Assembly (NCBI RefSeq): GCF_030733745.1
Contig: NZ_JASHIK010000012.1
Location: forward strand, 1-64,000
DNA: 64,000 nt
From: Stappia sp. MMSF_3263
Lineage (GTDB): Bacteria > Pseudomonadota > Alphaproteobacteria > Rhizobiales > Stappiaceae
Reading direction: 5' to 3'
The translations under genes were made by a program, and so were the position numbers. A model generated the notes under the pieces. That model was not told where the DNA came from, did no database searches, and was given only the letters and a program-made list of their open reading frames with translations. The stretch's first letter is position 1. The number at the start of each line of letters is the position of its first letter. Of this stretch, positions 8,425-18,753 are shown piece by piece.

Positions 8425-9090
8425 ATGCGACTGCTCGTGGTGGAAGACGACAAGGACCTCAACCGGCAGCTCTGCGAGGCCCTTGGCGAGGCCGGCTATG
8501 TGGTCGACACCGCCCATGACGGCGAGGAAGGCCACTTTCTGGGCGATACCGAACCCTATGACGCGGTGGTGCTCGATCTCGGCCTGCCGGTGCTGGACGG
8601 GCTGTCGGTGCTGGAACGCTGGCGCCGCGACGGCCGCGTGATGCCGGTGCTGATCCTCACCGCCCGCGACCGCTGGTCGGACAAGGTCGCCGGCATCGAC
8701 GCCGGCGCCGACGACTATGTCGCCAAGCCCTTCCACATGGAGGAGGTGGTGGCGCGGCTGCGGGCCCTGCTGCGCCGCGCGGCAGGCCATGCCAGCAACG
8801 AGATCGCCGTCGGCCCGTTCCGTCTCGACATTCGCGCCGGCAAGGTGACCAAGGACGGATCGACGATCAAGCTGACCTCGCACGAGTTCCGCCTAATCTC
8901 CTACCTGATGCACCACAAGGGCCGGGTGGTCTCGCGCACCGAACTGATCGAGCATCTGTACGATCAGGATTTCGACCGCGATTCCAATACGATCGAGGTT
9001 TTTGTCGGGCGCTTGCGGAAGAAGCTCGACAGCGACCTGATCGAGACCGTGCGCGGCCTGGGCTACCGCATCGGCGAGCCCGATGCCTGA
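8425..9090 (+). CDS. feuP: OmpR/PhoB-family response regulator, FeuP-like
   Basis: 221 residues: receiver domain with acidic pocket (Glu7, Asp8, Asp9), phosphoacceptor Asp51 in VVLDLGLP and Lys in DDYVAKPFHMEEV; then a winged-helix DNA-binding domain with LTSHEFRLISYLMHHKG and FVGRLRKKLDSDLIETVRGLGYR. The receiver segment TARDRWSDKVAGIDAGADDY is very like rhizobial FeuP, which controls cyclic glucan export in Sinorhizobium under osmotic stress. It overlaps the kinase start by eight bases. The FeuP assignment is by remembered similarity, so the symbol is probable, not certain. Confidence 0.88.
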   Translation: MRLLVVEDDKDLNRQLCEALGEAGYVVDTAHDGEEGHFLGDTEPYDAVVLDLGLPVLDGLSVLERWRRDGRVMPVLILTARDRWSDKVAGIDAGADDYVAKPFHMEEVVARLRALLRRAAGHASNEIAVGPFRLDIRAGKVTKDGSTIKLTSHEFRLISYLMHHKGRVVSRTELIEHLYDQDFDRDSNTIEVFVGRLRKKLDSDLIETVRGLGYRIGEPDA

Positions 9091-10498
9091 AACGGCGGGG
9101 CCCGAGACCGAGGCGGTGCAGGAAGCGCCGCCCGCGCCCGCTCCGCGTGGCAGCCAGCGTTCGATCGCGACCCGGCTCATCATGGTCGCGGCGCTGTGGT
9201 CGCTGGTGGCGCTCCTCGTCACCGGTTTTGTCCTGGTGACGCTCTACCGGGAGGCGAGCGAGCGCGAGTTCGACGCCCGGCTCGACGTCTATCTCAAGGC
9301 GATCATCGGCGAGATGGCTGCCGGCACGCCGAGTTCGCCCGCCGTGCCCGGCAACCTGGGCGACCCGCGCTTCGACCTGCCGGCCTCCGGCTGGTACTGG
9401 ATGGTGATGCAGGCGGAGACCGGCGAGGTGCTGTTCTCCTCCGAATCGCTGCTTGGCGACCGCCTCGAACTGCCGGAGCCCGAACCCGGCCAGGTGCTGA
9501 AATCGGTGATCGGCGGCCCGCGCTCGGCCGAACTGCGCGCCCTGCAGCGGACGATCATCTTCGGCGAGGCGGCGGCCTACCGGATCGCGGTTGCCGGCGA
9601 CACGGCCGAACTGCGCGAGCGCGAGAGCGATTTCGCCGGCCAGGTGGCGCTGACGCTGCTGGTTCTGGGCCTGGGACTCGTCGGGGCCATTTTCCTGCAG
9701 GTGCGGGTCGGCCTCAGGCCGCTGGCGACCTTGAGCGCCTCGCTGGCCGCCGTCCGGCGCGGCGACGCGCAGACCGTCGACGAGAACCTGCCGCCGGAGC
9801 TCAGGCCGCTGGCGGTCGAACTCAACGCGCTGGTGCGCTCCAACCGCGAGGTGGTGGAACGCGCCCGCACGCATGTCGGCAACCTGGCGCATGCGCTGAA
9901 GACGCCGCTCAGCGTGATCGTCAACGAGGTGCGCGGACAGGACGCTCCCTTCGCCGGCAAGGTCGGCGAGCAGGCCGAACTGATGCGCAGCCAGGTCAAT
10001 CATCACCTTGAACGCGCCCGCATGGCGGCGCAGCGCCGCGTCATCGGCGTTTCCTGCGAGGTCGAGCCGGTGCTGACCCGCCTGATCCGGGCGATGAGCC
10101 GTATCCACCGCGATCGCGGTCTCGACATCTCGCTCGAGATCAGCGCGCCCGTCCGGTTTCGCGGCGAGGAGCAGGACCTTGAGGAAATGGCCGGAAACCT
10201 GATCGACAACGCCTGCAAGTGGGCGTCCTCCCGGGTGCGCGTCAGTGTCGCGCCGCAAGGGGAGGGAGCGACGGCGGAGCGGGTCGTGGTGATCATCGAG
10301 GACGATGGCCCGGGGCTCGGCGCACAGGAACGGGCGGAGGCGCTGAAGCGCGGCCGGCGGCTCGACGAGACGGTGCCTGGCACCGGCCTTGGCCTGTCGA
10401 TCGTGGTCGACCTAGCGGGTCTCTATGGAGGCGACCTGTCGCTCTCCAGAGCCCGTGCGGGAGGGCTTGCCGCGCGGCTTGTCCTGCCGGCCCTGTGA
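9083..10498 (+). CDS. feuQ: Sensor histidine kinase, FeuQ/PhoQ-like
   Basis: 471 residues. Two membrane spans (about 32-55 and 183-205) flank a periplasmic domain with the WYWMVMQAETGEVLFSSESL block. HAMP and dimerisation regions follow with His270 in NLAHALKTPLSV, then an ATPase domain with the N box (LIDNACKWASS), G1 (EDDGPGLG) and G2 (GTGLGLSIVVDLAG). The HALKTPLS form of the H box is that of PhoQ/FeuQ kinases. Its partner regulator overlaps it. No regulated target is in view, although FeuPQ is known to control glucan export in rhizobia. Confidence 0.88.
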   Translation: MPETAGPETEAVQEAPPAPAPRGSQRSIATRLIMVAALWSLVALLVTGFVLVTLYREASEREFDARLDVYLKAIIGEMAAGTPSSPAVPGNLGDPRFDLPASGWYWMVMQAETGEVLFSSESLLGDRLELPEPEPGQVLKSVIGGPRSAELRALQRTIIFGEAAAYRIAVAGDTAELRERESDFAGQVALTLLVLGLGLVGAIFLQVRVGLRPLATLSASLAAVRRGDAQTVDENLPPELRPLAVELNALVRSNREVVERARTHVGNLAHALKTPLSVIVNEVRGQDAPFAGKVGEQAELMRSQVNHHLERARMAAQRRVIGVSCEVEPVLTRLIRAMSRIHRDRGLDISLEISAPVRFRGEEQDLEEMAGNLIDNACKWASSRVRVSVAPQGEGATAERVVVIIEDDGPGLGAQERAEALKRGRRLDETVPGTGLGLSIVVDLAGLYGGDLSLSRARAGGLAARLVLPAL

Positions 10499-10797
10499 GG
10501 GGCGCCCGGCTGCAGGTTGCAGTGCGGCGAAAATGCCCTGAACGGCAGGGTTGCGGGACGCAGTTCGGCCACAAAGGCATGTGTAACCTTGTTTCACATT
10601 CACTCGGGCCGACCCTTCCTCCCGGTTGGCGTTTCCTGCCCGATTGGCTAGATTCGGTTCCGGCGATCCGTGCGCCGGCAAGGGTGGATTGCGGGTTTCC
10701 GGCGATGTGGAGCCGGGTTGGCGGAACTTTTGATGCGGTTGCGGGTTTTGCGTGACGTGATCGATACGCAGGACGCAAACGAAAGAGGCAAGGGCGG
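10499..10797. other. Non-coding interval after the kinase gene
   Basis: About 300 bases without a credible gene. A short perfect hairpin (CCCTG-AACGG-CAGGG, 10536-10550) lies here without a following T-run, so it is not a standard terminator. The stretch is slightly less GC-rich around 10575-10660 and probably holds the promoter of the lipoprotein gene; no clear -35/-10 pair stands out. Confidence 0.4.
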
Positions 10798-11259
10798 GTG
10801 CGAGGAATGAAAGCCTTCAGGCTGGCGAGTGTGGTGGCGGCCGCGATGCTGGCAGGTGCCTGCGGCACCAGCAGCAATGTCGACAGCGGCCCGGTCGTCG
10901 TTGGCGGCAGCCTGTTCGGCAGCGCCTTCAGCGCCGCCGCCGTGCCGCAATCCGAGGCCGATGTCGTGCTTGCCGACCTGATGCGCTCGGAAGCCGGCAA
11001 GGGCCTTTCCGTCGACGACCGGCGCGCCGCCGCGACCGCCTGGCGCGGGGCGCTGCGAACCAACCGCACCGGTGAGACCGTCGAGTGGCAAAATCGCGGC
11101 AACGGCACGCGCGGGCGCGTCGTTACCGGCCCGAACTACCAGGTCAACAACATCGTCTGCCGCGACTACACGCATGTCGTCATGGTCGGCGAGACGGAGC
11201 GCTCGATGCGCGGATCCGCCTGCCTTGGCGATGACGGCGGGTGGCAGCCGATCACCTGA
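10798..11259 (+). CDS. Surface-antigen-type lipoprotein (RT0821/17-kDa antigen family)
   Basis: 153 residues from the GTG at 10798, or 150 from the ATG at 10807. The GTG has the better-spaced AGAGG. A short signal segment ends MLAGAC, a lipobox-like site. The mature part has a Gly/Ser region and then the family C-terminal domain: GETVEWQNRGNGTRGRV, NYQVNNIVCRDYTH and RGSACLGDDGGWQPI, with two conserved cysteines. Such proteins are outer-membrane-associated antigens of unknown biochemical role in alphaproteobacteria. It is monocistronic by spacing. Confidence 0.8.
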   Translation: MRGMKAFRLASVVAAAMLAGACGTSSNVDSGPVVVGGSLFGSAFSAAAVPQSEADVVLADLMRSEAGKGLSVDDRRAAATAWRGALRTNRTGETVEWQNRGNGTRGRVVTGPNYQVNNIVCRDYTHVVMVGETERSMRGSACLGDDGGWQPIT

Positions 11260-11414
11260 CGGTTCGCGCCCCGGGGGCGTTTGACCTGACGCAGGGTCGT
11301 CAAGGCCCGGCTGCCGATCCTCGGTGTTTCTCTCAATCCGTTGCCAAGATTCGATTAATCCTTTTCTGCGATGATTTCGACAGTGTGTTTTCATCCCTTG
11401 TCGAGCGCGGACTG

Positions 11415-12824
11415 ATGCCTGATCGGCACCATTTGACTGAAAAAATCCGCTCCTATCTGGATGCGTTGTCTCCGCGCGCGGTACAGACCCTGCTGCGCGG
11501 GCTCGAGAGCGCGCGTGCGCGCGGCTCCGACGACCCTCATCTCGACCTGATTCTGGGTGCCTGCGTCAGTGCCGCCCGGCGCAGTTGCGGCGTCGTCCTC
11601 GATTCCGAGCCGCGCGAGAACTGGCTGCAAAGGCTGTTCTTCGTGCCGGTCGAGGACCTGCTGCTCAGCGAGATGCTGCCGGCCAAGGAACCCGGTCGCA
11701 TCACCCGCGCCAGCCTGCCGTTGATCTGGACCTGGATCGCCCGCGACATTGCGCCCGACCGGGTCTCGGTCGCCACGGAGCTCTCGCGCCGCCTCGAGAC
11801 CGAGCCGGACGAGGTGGTGGAGATGGCCGCAAGCCTGCGCCGCCATGTCCTGCAACCGCTGCAGAAGGCTCTTGCCGAGGCCCATGCGGACGACCGCTCG
11901 CACCAGAAGATCTGCATGCTGGTGGGCGGCGAACGGGCGCTGCGCGACCTTGAGGATGTTGCCGCCGCCATCGTCGAGATGGGATGGCTCGACGCCTTGC
12001 GCGAAAGCCTGCCCGAACGGCTGACCGAATGGGACTTCAAGGCGGGCAGTCCGTCGCTGGTGCGGATCAAGGCCGTCGCCGACCGCCATCCCGATCACAA
12101 GCACCTCGTCGGTGCGATCGTGCTGAACCGGGTGGAAGCGCCTGAATCGATGCTCTCGCTTGCCGCCGCTCTTGCCGGATCCATGTCGATCCGCAAGATC
12201 GCCGCGAGCCCCTATGCGGTCTTCGCCGAGATGGCCCTGTCGGAGGTGGAGCGGTTTTCCGGCATCGCCTGCGGCAGCTGCACCAACCGGGAGCTGTCAT
12301 CGGCGATCAACGCCTATTCGCGGCTGGTCAAGGTGCTCGACCGGCAGTTCGACCTGACCGAGAAGCCGGCCTGGCAAAAACGCGTTGCCGAAACCCGCCG
12401 CGCCCTGTCGGGCCTTGTCACCCGCGAGCTCGAGGCGACGATGGGCAATATCCGCCGCGCCCTGACGGTGCCGAAGATCGGTGCCGACGGAGAGCCGGAT
12501 GTCGACGTGCTGCTGCTCGAGGAAGCGCATCGCGGCGTCATGCTCGTCAATAAGATGCGCGATGTGGCCGAAAGCCTCGCGGTCAACGAGATCACGGCGC
12601 GCACGCGCCAGGCGCTCGACCAGTCGCTGGAGATCAAGACGCGGGCGCTGCTCCAGGCCTTGTCCGAATCCAAGGGCGCCGAGCGCAAGGCGCATCTGGT
12701 TGCCGTCGATGTCGCCATCGACCTGTGCGAGGACTTCTACGGCAAGGACTACGCCGACCAGCTGCGCCGCAGCCGCAAGGCAGCGCTTACGCCGAAGACC
12801 GAGGCCAAGCAGGCCGCCTCCTGA
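11415..12824 (+). CDS. Conserved helical protein of unknown function
   Basis: 469 residues from the ATG at 11415; the open frame extends to 11241 but the upstream part looks non-coding. It has no signal peptide or membrane span. It is rich in Ala, Leu, Arg and Glu, with long predicted helices and a cysteine pair in GIACGSCTNREL (about residue 282). It begins MPDRHHLTEKIRSYLDALSP. I do not recognise the family. It lies 79 bases upstream of the cytochrome c maturation operon, on the same strand, and may be read through into it. The start has no strong ribosome site. Confidence 0.72.
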   Translation: MPDRHHLTEKIRSYLDALSPRAVQTLLRGLESARARGSDDPHLDLILGACVSAARRSCGVVLDSEPRENWLQRLFFVPVEDLLLSEMLPAKEPGRITRASLPLIWTWIARDIAPDRVSVATELSRRLETEPDEVVEMAASLRRHVLQPLQKALAEAHADDRSHQKICMLVGGERALRDLEDVAAAIVEMGWLDALRESLPERLTEWDFKAGSPSLVRIKAVADRHPDHKHLVGAIVLNRVEAPESMLSLAAALAGSMSIRKIAASPYAVFAEMALSEVERFSGIACGSCTNRELSSAINAYSRLVKVLDRQFDLTEKPAWQKRVAETRRALSGLVTRELEATMGNIRRALTVPKIGADGEPDVDVLLLEEAHRGVMLVNKMRDVAESLAVNEITARTRQALDQSLEIKTRALLQALSESKGAERKAHLVAVDVAIDLCEDFYGKDYADQLRRSRKAALTPKTEAKQAAS

Positions 12825-12903
12825 CCGGCGCGCCCGGCGCGACCCCCTGTCACAGGCGGCTTCCACTTGCGGAAACCGGCAAGGCGCGGTCTATATCCCC
12901 CTT

Positions 12904-14046
12904 ATGACGATGTGGATTGCCTTCTCCCTTCTGACCGTGCTGGCGGCGCTTGCCGTTCTCGTGCCGCTGGCCCGCTCCGGGCGCGCGCAGGCGCGCGCAG
13001 GTTCCGCCCATGACGCGGAGGTCTACAAGGCGCAGCTCGACGAAGTCGGGCGCGATCTCGACCGGGGCCTGATCTCCCAGGAGGCGGCCGTGGCCGCGCG
13101 CACGGAAATCGCCCGCCGGCTGATCGCCGCCGACCAGGCCGCGACCCGGGACGCGACCGGGGAACCGGGTGACGCCGGCCGGCTTCGGCTGCGCGTCGTC
13201 CAGATGCTGGCGGTCGTCGTCGTTCCGCTCGCCGCGATCGGCGCCTATCTCGCCTTCGGCGCTCCCGACATTCCCGACCAGCCGCTCGTCGCGCGCCTGC
13301 AGGCCTCCACGCAGGACAGGTCGCTGCCCGAACTCGTCGCCCGGGTCGAGCAGCATCTGGCGAAGGACCCGGAAGACGGCCGCGGCTGGGACGTGCTGGC
13401 GCCGGTCTATATGCGACTCGGCCGGCCCGAGGACGCCGCCGCCGCCTATGCGGCCGCGATCCGGCTGCTCGGTCCCGATGTCAACCGTGAGACCGACCGG
13501 GGCGAGGCCCTTGTGGTCGCCAATAACGGAATTGTGAGCGCCGAGGCGCATGCCGCGTTCGAACGGGCCGTGAAGCTCGATCCGGAGGCGGTCAAGCCGC
13601 GCTTCTTCCTGGCGCTTGCGCTCACCCAGGAGAACCGGCGCGAAGCGGCGATCGCCGCCTGGCAGGACCTCCTGAAGGATGCCCGCGGCGGCGAGGCATG
13701 GGCCGAGGCCGTGCGCATCGAACTGGCGAAGCTGGGGGTCGAGACAGCGCCTGCCGGCGAGCCTGTTGCCGGCCCCTCGCGCGAGGACGTAAAGGCCGCC
13801 GAGGGAATGGCGGCGGACGAGCGCGGCGCGATGATCCGTTCCATGGTAGATGGCCTCGACGCACGGCTTGCCGCCGATGGCGGCTCGACCGCGGAATGGC
13901 TGCAGCTGATGCGGGCGCTGGCCGTGCTTGGCGACACGGACCGTTTGCGCCAGGTCATTGCGCGCGCAGGCGAGGCGCTGAAGGATGATCCGGCCGCGCT
14001 CGCGCAGGTGAAGAGCCTTGCCCGCGAGCTGGGAGAGGGGTCGTGA
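12904..14046 (+). CDS. ccmI: Cytochrome c maturation protein CcmI (CycH)
   Basis: 380 residues. The N-terminal span (about 3-22, [19 protein letters not shown]), a cytoplasmic loop with [19 protein letters not shown] typical of CcmI, a second span (about 98-118), then a periplasmic TPR domain with [20 protein letters not shown]. CcmI presents apocytochrome c to the heme ligation machinery. First gene of a ccmI-ccmE-ccmF-ccmH block, the rhizobial cycHJKL order. The start at 12904 is the first of two close ATGs (12904, 12910). Confidence 0.93.
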   Translation: MTMWIAFSLLTVLAALAVLVPLARSGRAQARAGSAHDAEVYKAQLDEVGRDLDRGLISQEAAVAARTEIARRLIAADQAATRDATGEPGDAGRLRLRVVQMLAVVVVPLAAIGAYLAFGAPDIPDQPLVARLQASTQDRSLPELVARVEQHLAKDPEDGRGWDVLAPVYMRLGRPEDAAAAYAAAIRLLGPDVNRETDRGEALVVANNGIVSAEAHAAFERAVKLDPEAVKPRFFLALALTQENRREAAIAAWQDLLKDARGGEAWAEAVRIELAKLGVETAPAGEPVAGPSREDVKAAEGMAADERGAMIRSMVDGLDARLAADGGSTAEWLQLMRALAVLGDTDRLRQVIARAGEALKDDPAALAQVKSLARELGEGS

Positions 14047-14095
14047 CGCCCGCAAGGCCGGCGCCGCGCGGCACCGGATTGCCCGCGGGACGTGG

Positions 14096-14551
14096 ATGAA
14101 GCGAGACAGCAAGATGACGCGCAAGCAACGACGCCTGACAATGATCGCCGCCGCCGGCACCGTGCTGGCCGTCGCGGTCGGCCTGATCCTTTTCGCGCTG
14201 AACGACCAGATCGTCTTCTTCCAGAGCCCGAGCGACATCGTGGCGAAGACGATCCCCGACGGTCAGCGCATCCGCCTTGGCGGGCTGGTGGCCGAGGACA
14301 GCGTCACGCGCGGCGAGAACGCCGAGGTCCGCTTCACGGTGACGGATACGGTGGAGAGCGTCAACGTGGTCTATGTCGGCCTGTTGCCGGACCTTTTCCG
14401 CGAGGGGCAGGGCGTGGTCACCGAGGGGGTGATGAAGCCGGACGGGCTGTTTTACGCCGACAACGTGCTTGCCAAGCACGACGAGAACTATATGCCCAAG
14501 GAAGTGGCCGACGCGCTCAAGGGCAAGGGCGTATGGCAAGGCAAGGAATAA
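14096..14551 (+). CDS. ccmE: Heme chaperone CcmE (CycJ)
   Basis: 151 residues. Basic N-terminus [13 protein letters not shown], one membrane span (about 14-35), then the OB-fold periplasmic domain with [18 protein letters not shown] and [11 protein letters not shown]. Heme-binding His128 and Tyr132 are intact in [13 protein letters not shown]. It carries covalently bound heme from the CcmABCD exporter to CcmF/H. An alternative start is ATG 14114. It is 49 bases after ccmI. Confidence 0.93.
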   Translation: MKRDSKMTRKQRRLTMIAAAGTVLAVAVGLILFALNDQIVFFQSPSDIVAKTIPDGQRIRLGGLVAEDSVTRGENAEVRFTVTDTVESVNVVYVGLLPDLFREGQGVVTEGVMKPDGLFYADNVLAKHDENYMPKEVADALKGKGVWQGKE

Positions 14552-14627
14552 CCGGCCGTCAAGGCGACCCGGGCCGGCAAGGCTGCCGGGCCGGACGGCG
14601 CCGCGACGACGAGGGAGAGAACCGGCC

Positions 14628-16604
14628 ATGATCATCGAACTCGGACATTTCGCGCTGATCCTCGCCTTCGTGCTGGCGCTCGTGCAGTGCGTCGTGCCGG
14701 TCTGGGGCGCTGTTTCCGGCGACCGGCGCCTGATGGCGGTGGCGCCGCCTGTTGCGGGAATGCAGTTCCTGCTGGTCGGGATCGCCTTCGCGGCCCTCAG
14801 CCATGCCTATGTGACGTCGGACTTCTCGGTGCTCAACGTGGTCGAGAATTCCCACTCGGCGAAACCCGACCTCTACAAGATCACCGGCGTGTGGGGGAAC
14901 CACGAGGGCTCGCTGCTGCTCTGGGTGCTGATCCTGGCGCTTTTCGGCGCGCTGGTCGCCGCCTTCGGCCGCAACATTCCGGCCGACCTGAGGGCGGCGA
15001 CGCTGGGCGTGCAGGGCTGGGTGACTGCCGCCTTCCTGCTGTTCATGCTGGCGACGTCCAACCCGTTCCTGCGGGTGTCGCCGGCACCGATGGAGGGCAA
15101 CGACCTCAACCCGATCCTGCAGGATGTCGGCCTCGCCATCCATCCGCCACTGCTTTACATCGGCTATGTCGGCTTCTCCATCGTCTTCTCCTTCGCCATC
15201 GCCGCGCTGTTGCTCGGCCGCGTCGATGCGGCCTGGGCGCGCTGGGTGCGGCCCTGGACGCTGCTGGCCTGGATGTTCCTGACGCTCGGCATCGCCATGG
15301 GTTCCTACTGGGCCTATTACGAGCTCGGCTGGGGCGGCTACTGGTTCTGGGACCCGGTCGAGAATGCCTCTTTCATGCCCTGGCTTGCCGGCACGGCGCT
15401 GCTGCATTCGGCCATCGTCATGGAAAAGCGCGGCGCGCTGAAAGTGTGGACGGTGCTGCTCGCCATCCTGACCTTCTCGCTGTCGCTGCTCGGCACCTTC
15501 CTGGTGCGTTCCGGCGTTCTGACCAGCGTCCACGCCTTCGCCACCGACCCGCTGCGCGGCACCTTCATCCTCGGCATTCTCGTCGCCTTCATCGGCGGGT
15601 CGCTGGCGCTCTACGCCTGGCGCGCGCCGCTGCTCAAGCAGGGCGGCCTGTTCGCGCCGGTGAGCCGGGAGGGCGCGCTGGTGCTCAACAACCTGCTCCT
15701 GACGGTCGCCGCCGTTTCGGTGCTGGTCGGCACGCTCTATCCGCTGGCGCTGGAGGCGTTGACCGACGAGAAGATCTCCGTCGGTCCGCCTTTCTTCAAC
15801 CTGACATTCGGGCCCCTGATGGTGCCGCTGTTGATCGCGATGCCCTTCGGTCCGCTGCTTGCCTGGAAACGCGGTGACCTTGCCGCCGTGAGCCAGCGGC
15901 TCTACGCGGTGCTCGGCCTCGCGCTTGCCGCGACGCTGGTGACCGCCTGGGCGCAGGGCACGGAAAAGATCCTTGCCGCGCTCGGCGTCGGCCTTGCCGC
16001 CTGGGTGATCTGCGGTGCGGTGGCGGAAATCCTGTCGCGGGCCCGCTTCCGCGATGTGGGGCTGTCGACCGGCCTGTCGCGACTCTACGGCCTGCCGGGC
16101 TCGGCCTGGGGAACGGCGCTCGGCCATGCCGGCATCGGCATCACGCTGCTCGGCATCGTCGCCGTCTCCGCCTTCGAGGAGGAGAAGGTGCTGACCATCC
16201 GCCCGGGCGAGAGCGTCGAGATCGGCGATTACCGGCTCGCCTTCGGCGGGCTGGCGCGGCGCACGGGCCCGAATTACATCGACGATGTCGGTCATTTCGA
16301 CATCTATCGGGGCGGTGCCAAGGTCGCCGAGGCCGATCCGGCCAAGCGTCTCTACACCGCGCGCCGCATGCCGACGACGGAAGCCGGGATCGTCACCTTC
16401 GGCCTGTCGCAGATCTATGTCTCGATCGGCGAGGTGCATGCCGACGGCGGCGCCGATATCCGCCTCTACCACAAGCCGCTGGTGACGCTGATCTGGCTCG
16501 GCTGCCTGGTCATGGGAGGCGGGGCCGTGGTCTCGCTGTTCGACCGGCGGCTGCGGGTCGGCGCGCCCAAGCCCGCTCGCCGGCAGCTGGCGGCGGCGGA
16601 GTAG
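14628..16604 (+). CDS. ccmF: Heme lyase CcmF (CycK)
   Basis: 658 residues, full length for CcmF, with about 15 membrane spans starting at residue 4. The tryptophan-rich heme-handling motif is present ([19 protein letters not shown], about 230-248), as are the histidines in the flanking loops and the [19 protein letters not shown] block. It ligates heme to apocytochrome c with CcmH and CcmI in the inner membrane. It is 76 bases after ccmE and ends four bases before ccmH, consistent with one transcript. Confidence 0.95.
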   Translation: MIIELGHFALILAFVLALVQCVVPVWGAVSGDRRLMAVAPPVAGMQFLLVGIAFAALSHAYVTSDFSVLNVVENSHSAKPDLYKITGVWGNHEGSLLLWVLILALFGALVAAFGRNIPADLRAATLGVQGWVTAAFLLFMLATSNPFLRVSPAPMEGNDLNPILQDVGLAIHPPLLYIGYVGFSIVFSFAIAALLLGRVDAAWARWVRPWTLLAWMFLTLGIAMGSYWAYYELGWGGYWFWDPVENASFMPWLAGTALLHSAIVMEKRGALKVWTVLLAILTFSLSLLGTFLVRSGVLTSVHAFATDPLRGTFILGILVAFIGGSLALYAWRAPLLKQGGLFAPVSREGALVLNNLLLTVAAVSVLVGTLYPLALEALTDEKISVGPPFFNLTFGPLMVPLLIAMPFGPLLAWKRGDLAAVSQRLYAVLGLALAATLVTAWAQGTEKILAALGVGLAAWVICGAVAEILSRARFRDVGLSTGLSRLYGLPGSAWGTALGHAGIGITLLGIVAVSAFEEEKVLTIRPGESVEIGDYRLAFGGLARRTGPNYIDDVGHFDIYRGGAKVAEADPAKRLYTARRMPTTEAGIVTFGLSQIYVSIGEVHADGGADIRLYHKPLVTLIWLGCLVMGGGAVVSLFDRRLRVGAPKPARRQLAAAE

Positions 16605-16608
16605 GGCG

Positions 16609-17139
16609 ATGCGCAAGCCTTCTCTCCTTGCTGGGTTGCGCACCCTTGTTGCCGCGCTGGCCGTGGTGCTGACGACGCTTGCCGCCGCGCCGGCACTCGC
16701 CGTCGCGCCCGATGAGGTGCTCGGCGATCCGGTCCTGGAGCAGCGCGCCCGCGATCTGTCCGCCGAGCTGCGCTGCATGGTCTGCCAGAACCAGTCGATC
16801 GACGACAGCGACGCGCCGCTGGCCAAGGACCTGCGCGTGCTGGTCCGCGAGCGGCTCGTGGCCGGGGACAGTGATGCGCAGGTGATCGACTTCCTGGTCG
16901 AGCGTTATGGCGAGTTCGTGTTGCTGAAGCCGCGCTTTTCCTGGAACACGGTGATCCTCTGGTCGCTGGCGCCGCTGGTGCTGCTTGGCGGCGGCATCGT
17001 GCTGGCCCTTGCCGCCCGGCGACGGGCGAGAGACACGGCGCTCAGGGCCGAGGAAGCCGGCACGGCCCCCGGCACGCGCCTCGACCCCGGTGAGCAGGCC
17101 GAGCTCGACCGCATCCTGGGCGCCGACGCGGAGCGTTGA
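16609..17139 (+). CDS. ccmH: Cytochrome c maturation protein CcmH (CycL)
   Basis: 176 residues. A signal peptide (about 1-31, ending APALAV), the periplasmic three-helix domain with the redox motif [16 protein letters not shown] (Cys-x-x-Cys), the [19 protein letters not shown] block, a C-terminal span (about 106-127) and a short cytoplasmic tail. It reduces the apocytochrome CXXCH thiols before heme attachment. Last gene of the ccm block; a weak hairpin follows at 17144-17162. Confidence 0.94.
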   Translation: MRKPSLLAGLRTLVAALAVVLTTLAAAPALAVAPDEVLGDPVLEQRARDLSAELRCMVCQNQSIDDSDAPLAKDLRVLVRERLVAGDSDAQVIDFLVERYGEFVLLKPRFSWNTVILWSLAPLVLLGGGIVLALAARRRARDTALRAEEAGTAPGTRLDPGEQAELDRILGADAER

Positions 17140-17341
17140 CGCTGCCACGACGAGGGCGTGGCGCCCCTGGCTTTTCCCTCCTCTTCACGTTGTCGTCCCG
17201 GTGTTGTGAACCGCCAGCATCTGGCGCCGCACGCCGGGCGTTCCCAACTCGTGCTGTGTCCGCCCTCGCGCCATCCGCCTGAAATGCTTTAGGCTGACCG
17301 CGCGCGCCAAGGGTTCACCAGCAGAATTTGGGAGAAGGCCG

Positions 17342-18571
17342 ATGCCAGCCAAACCGATCCGTTTGACGTTCGAGGGACATGAGGGCGCCGAGCTTGCAGC
17401 GCGGCTCGATCTTCCCGCGGGCGCGGTCCGGGCCTATGCGCTCTTCGCCCACTGCTTCACCTGTTCCAAGGACGTGACGGCGGCGCGCCGCATCGCCGAG
17501 GCGCTGACCAGTGACGGCATTGCGGTGTTGCGCTTCGACTTCACCGGGCTTGGCGGTTCGGGTGGCGACTTCGCCTCGACCAATTTCTCCTCCAACGTTT
17601 CCGACCTGATCAAGGCCGCCGCCTTCCTGCGGGAGAAATACGAGGCGCCGAAGCTTCTGATCGGCCATTCCCTGGGCGGCGCGGCGGTGATCGCGGCCGC
17701 CGCCGACATCCCCGAGGCGGTCGCGGTGGCGACCATCGGCGCGCCGGCCGATGCCGATCACGTCGCCCATAATTTCGGCGCCGATCTCGACACGATCCGG
17801 GAGAAGGGACGGGCCGAGGTGACGCTTGCCGGACGCAGCTTCACCATCGAGAAACAGTTCCTCGACGACATCTCCGCCCAAAACGTGCGTGAGCGCGTTG
17901 CGCACCTGAAAAAGGCGCTGCTTGTCATGCACGCGCCGCTCGACGAGACGGTCGGCATCGACAATGCCACGGGCCTCTTCGTTGCTGCGAAACACCCCAA
18001 GAGCTTCGTCTCGCTCGACAGCGCCGATCACCTCCTGAGCGACCCGCGCGATGCCGCCTATGCGGCAAGGGTGATTGCCGGCTGGGTCTCGCGCTATCTC
18101 GAGACGGCCCGGGAAACGGCGGCGGTCGATACGCGCGAGGGGGTGCACGTCTCCGAAACGGGGCTCGGCAAGTTCCAGTCGACCGTCGTTTCCGGCCGGC
18201 ACCGGCTGATCGCCGACGAGCCGGAGGATGTCGGCGGGCTCGACAGCGGGCCCTCGCCCTACGACTACCTCGCGGCCGCGCTCGGCGCCTGCACGGTGAT
18301 GACGTTGCGTCTTTATGCCGAACGCAAGGGGATCGCGGCCGGGCGCATCGCGGCGACCGTCCTGCATGCCAAGGTGCACGCGGCGGACTGCGAGGACTGC
18401 GCCGGGGAGATCCGCGAACGGGACGGGCGCATCGACCGCTTCGAGCGGCGCATTGCCATCGAGGGCGAGATCGACGCGGACACCCGGGCGCGGATGCTGG
18501 AAATCGCCGACCGTTGCCCCGTCCACCGGACGCTGGAGGCGGGGGCTGCGATCGTCACCCGTCAGGCGTGA
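17342..18571 (+). CDS. Alpha/beta hydrolase fused to an OsmC-family domain
   Basis: 409 residues. Residues about 1-255 are an alpha/beta hydrolase: FAHCFTCSKD loop, nucleophile Ser in LIGHSLGGAA, and a C-terminal HLLS histidine segment. Residues about 260-409 are an OsmC-like peroxidase domain with PSPYDYLAAALGACTVMTLR and a second cysteine in ADRCPVHRTLE, the two thiols of the peroxide-reducing site. An extra DCEDC cysteine cluster lies between them. The fusion is a known bifunctional class in proteobacteria; the substrate of the hydrolase half is unknown. It is a single gene with its own upstream region of about 200 bases. Confidence 0.9.
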   Translation: MPAKPIRLTFEGHEGAELAARLDLPAGAVRAYALFAHCFTCSKDVTAARRIAEALTSDGIAVLRFDFTGLGGSGGDFASTNFSSNVSDLIKAAAFLREKYEAPKLLIGHSLGGAAVIAAAADIPEAVAVATIGAPADADHVAHNFGADLDTIREKGRAEVTLAGRSFTIEKQFLDDISAQNVRERVAHLKKALLVMHAPLDETVGIDNATGLFVAAKHPKSFVSLDSADHLLSDPRDAAYAARVIAGWVSRYLETARETAAVDTREGVHVSETGLGKFQSTVVSGRHRLIADEPEDVGGLDSGPSPYDYLAAALGACTVMTLRLYAERKGIAAGRIAATVLHAKVHAADCEDCAGEIRERDGRIDRFERRIAIEGEIDADTRARMLEIADRCPVHRTLEAGAAIVTRQA

Positions 18572-18753
18572 GCGGCCCCGACCCGCGGGGCTCCACATTA
18601 CAAAAGCTTAATGCCCCCGACAGGCGGCCGTAAGGCGGCCTCCTCCATATAGGTCAGGACAGCATCGGCACGCGCTTCCCCGCGATACATGCCGGGCTCG
18701 AAGCTTCCTGACCCTCCCGGCGCTTCCGCCGGGCCTGACGTGGAGAGAGAAAC

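Noticed and set aside
14559-16826. Long minus-strand open frame of 755 codons
   Set aside because: It is antisense to ccmF and ccmH, is rich in Arg, His and Gly from reverse-strand codon bias, and has no motif; such shadows are common at this GC content.
17144-17162. Terminator after ccmH
   Set aside because: A 6-base stem with a 7-base loop exists, but the following sequence has no T-run close by.
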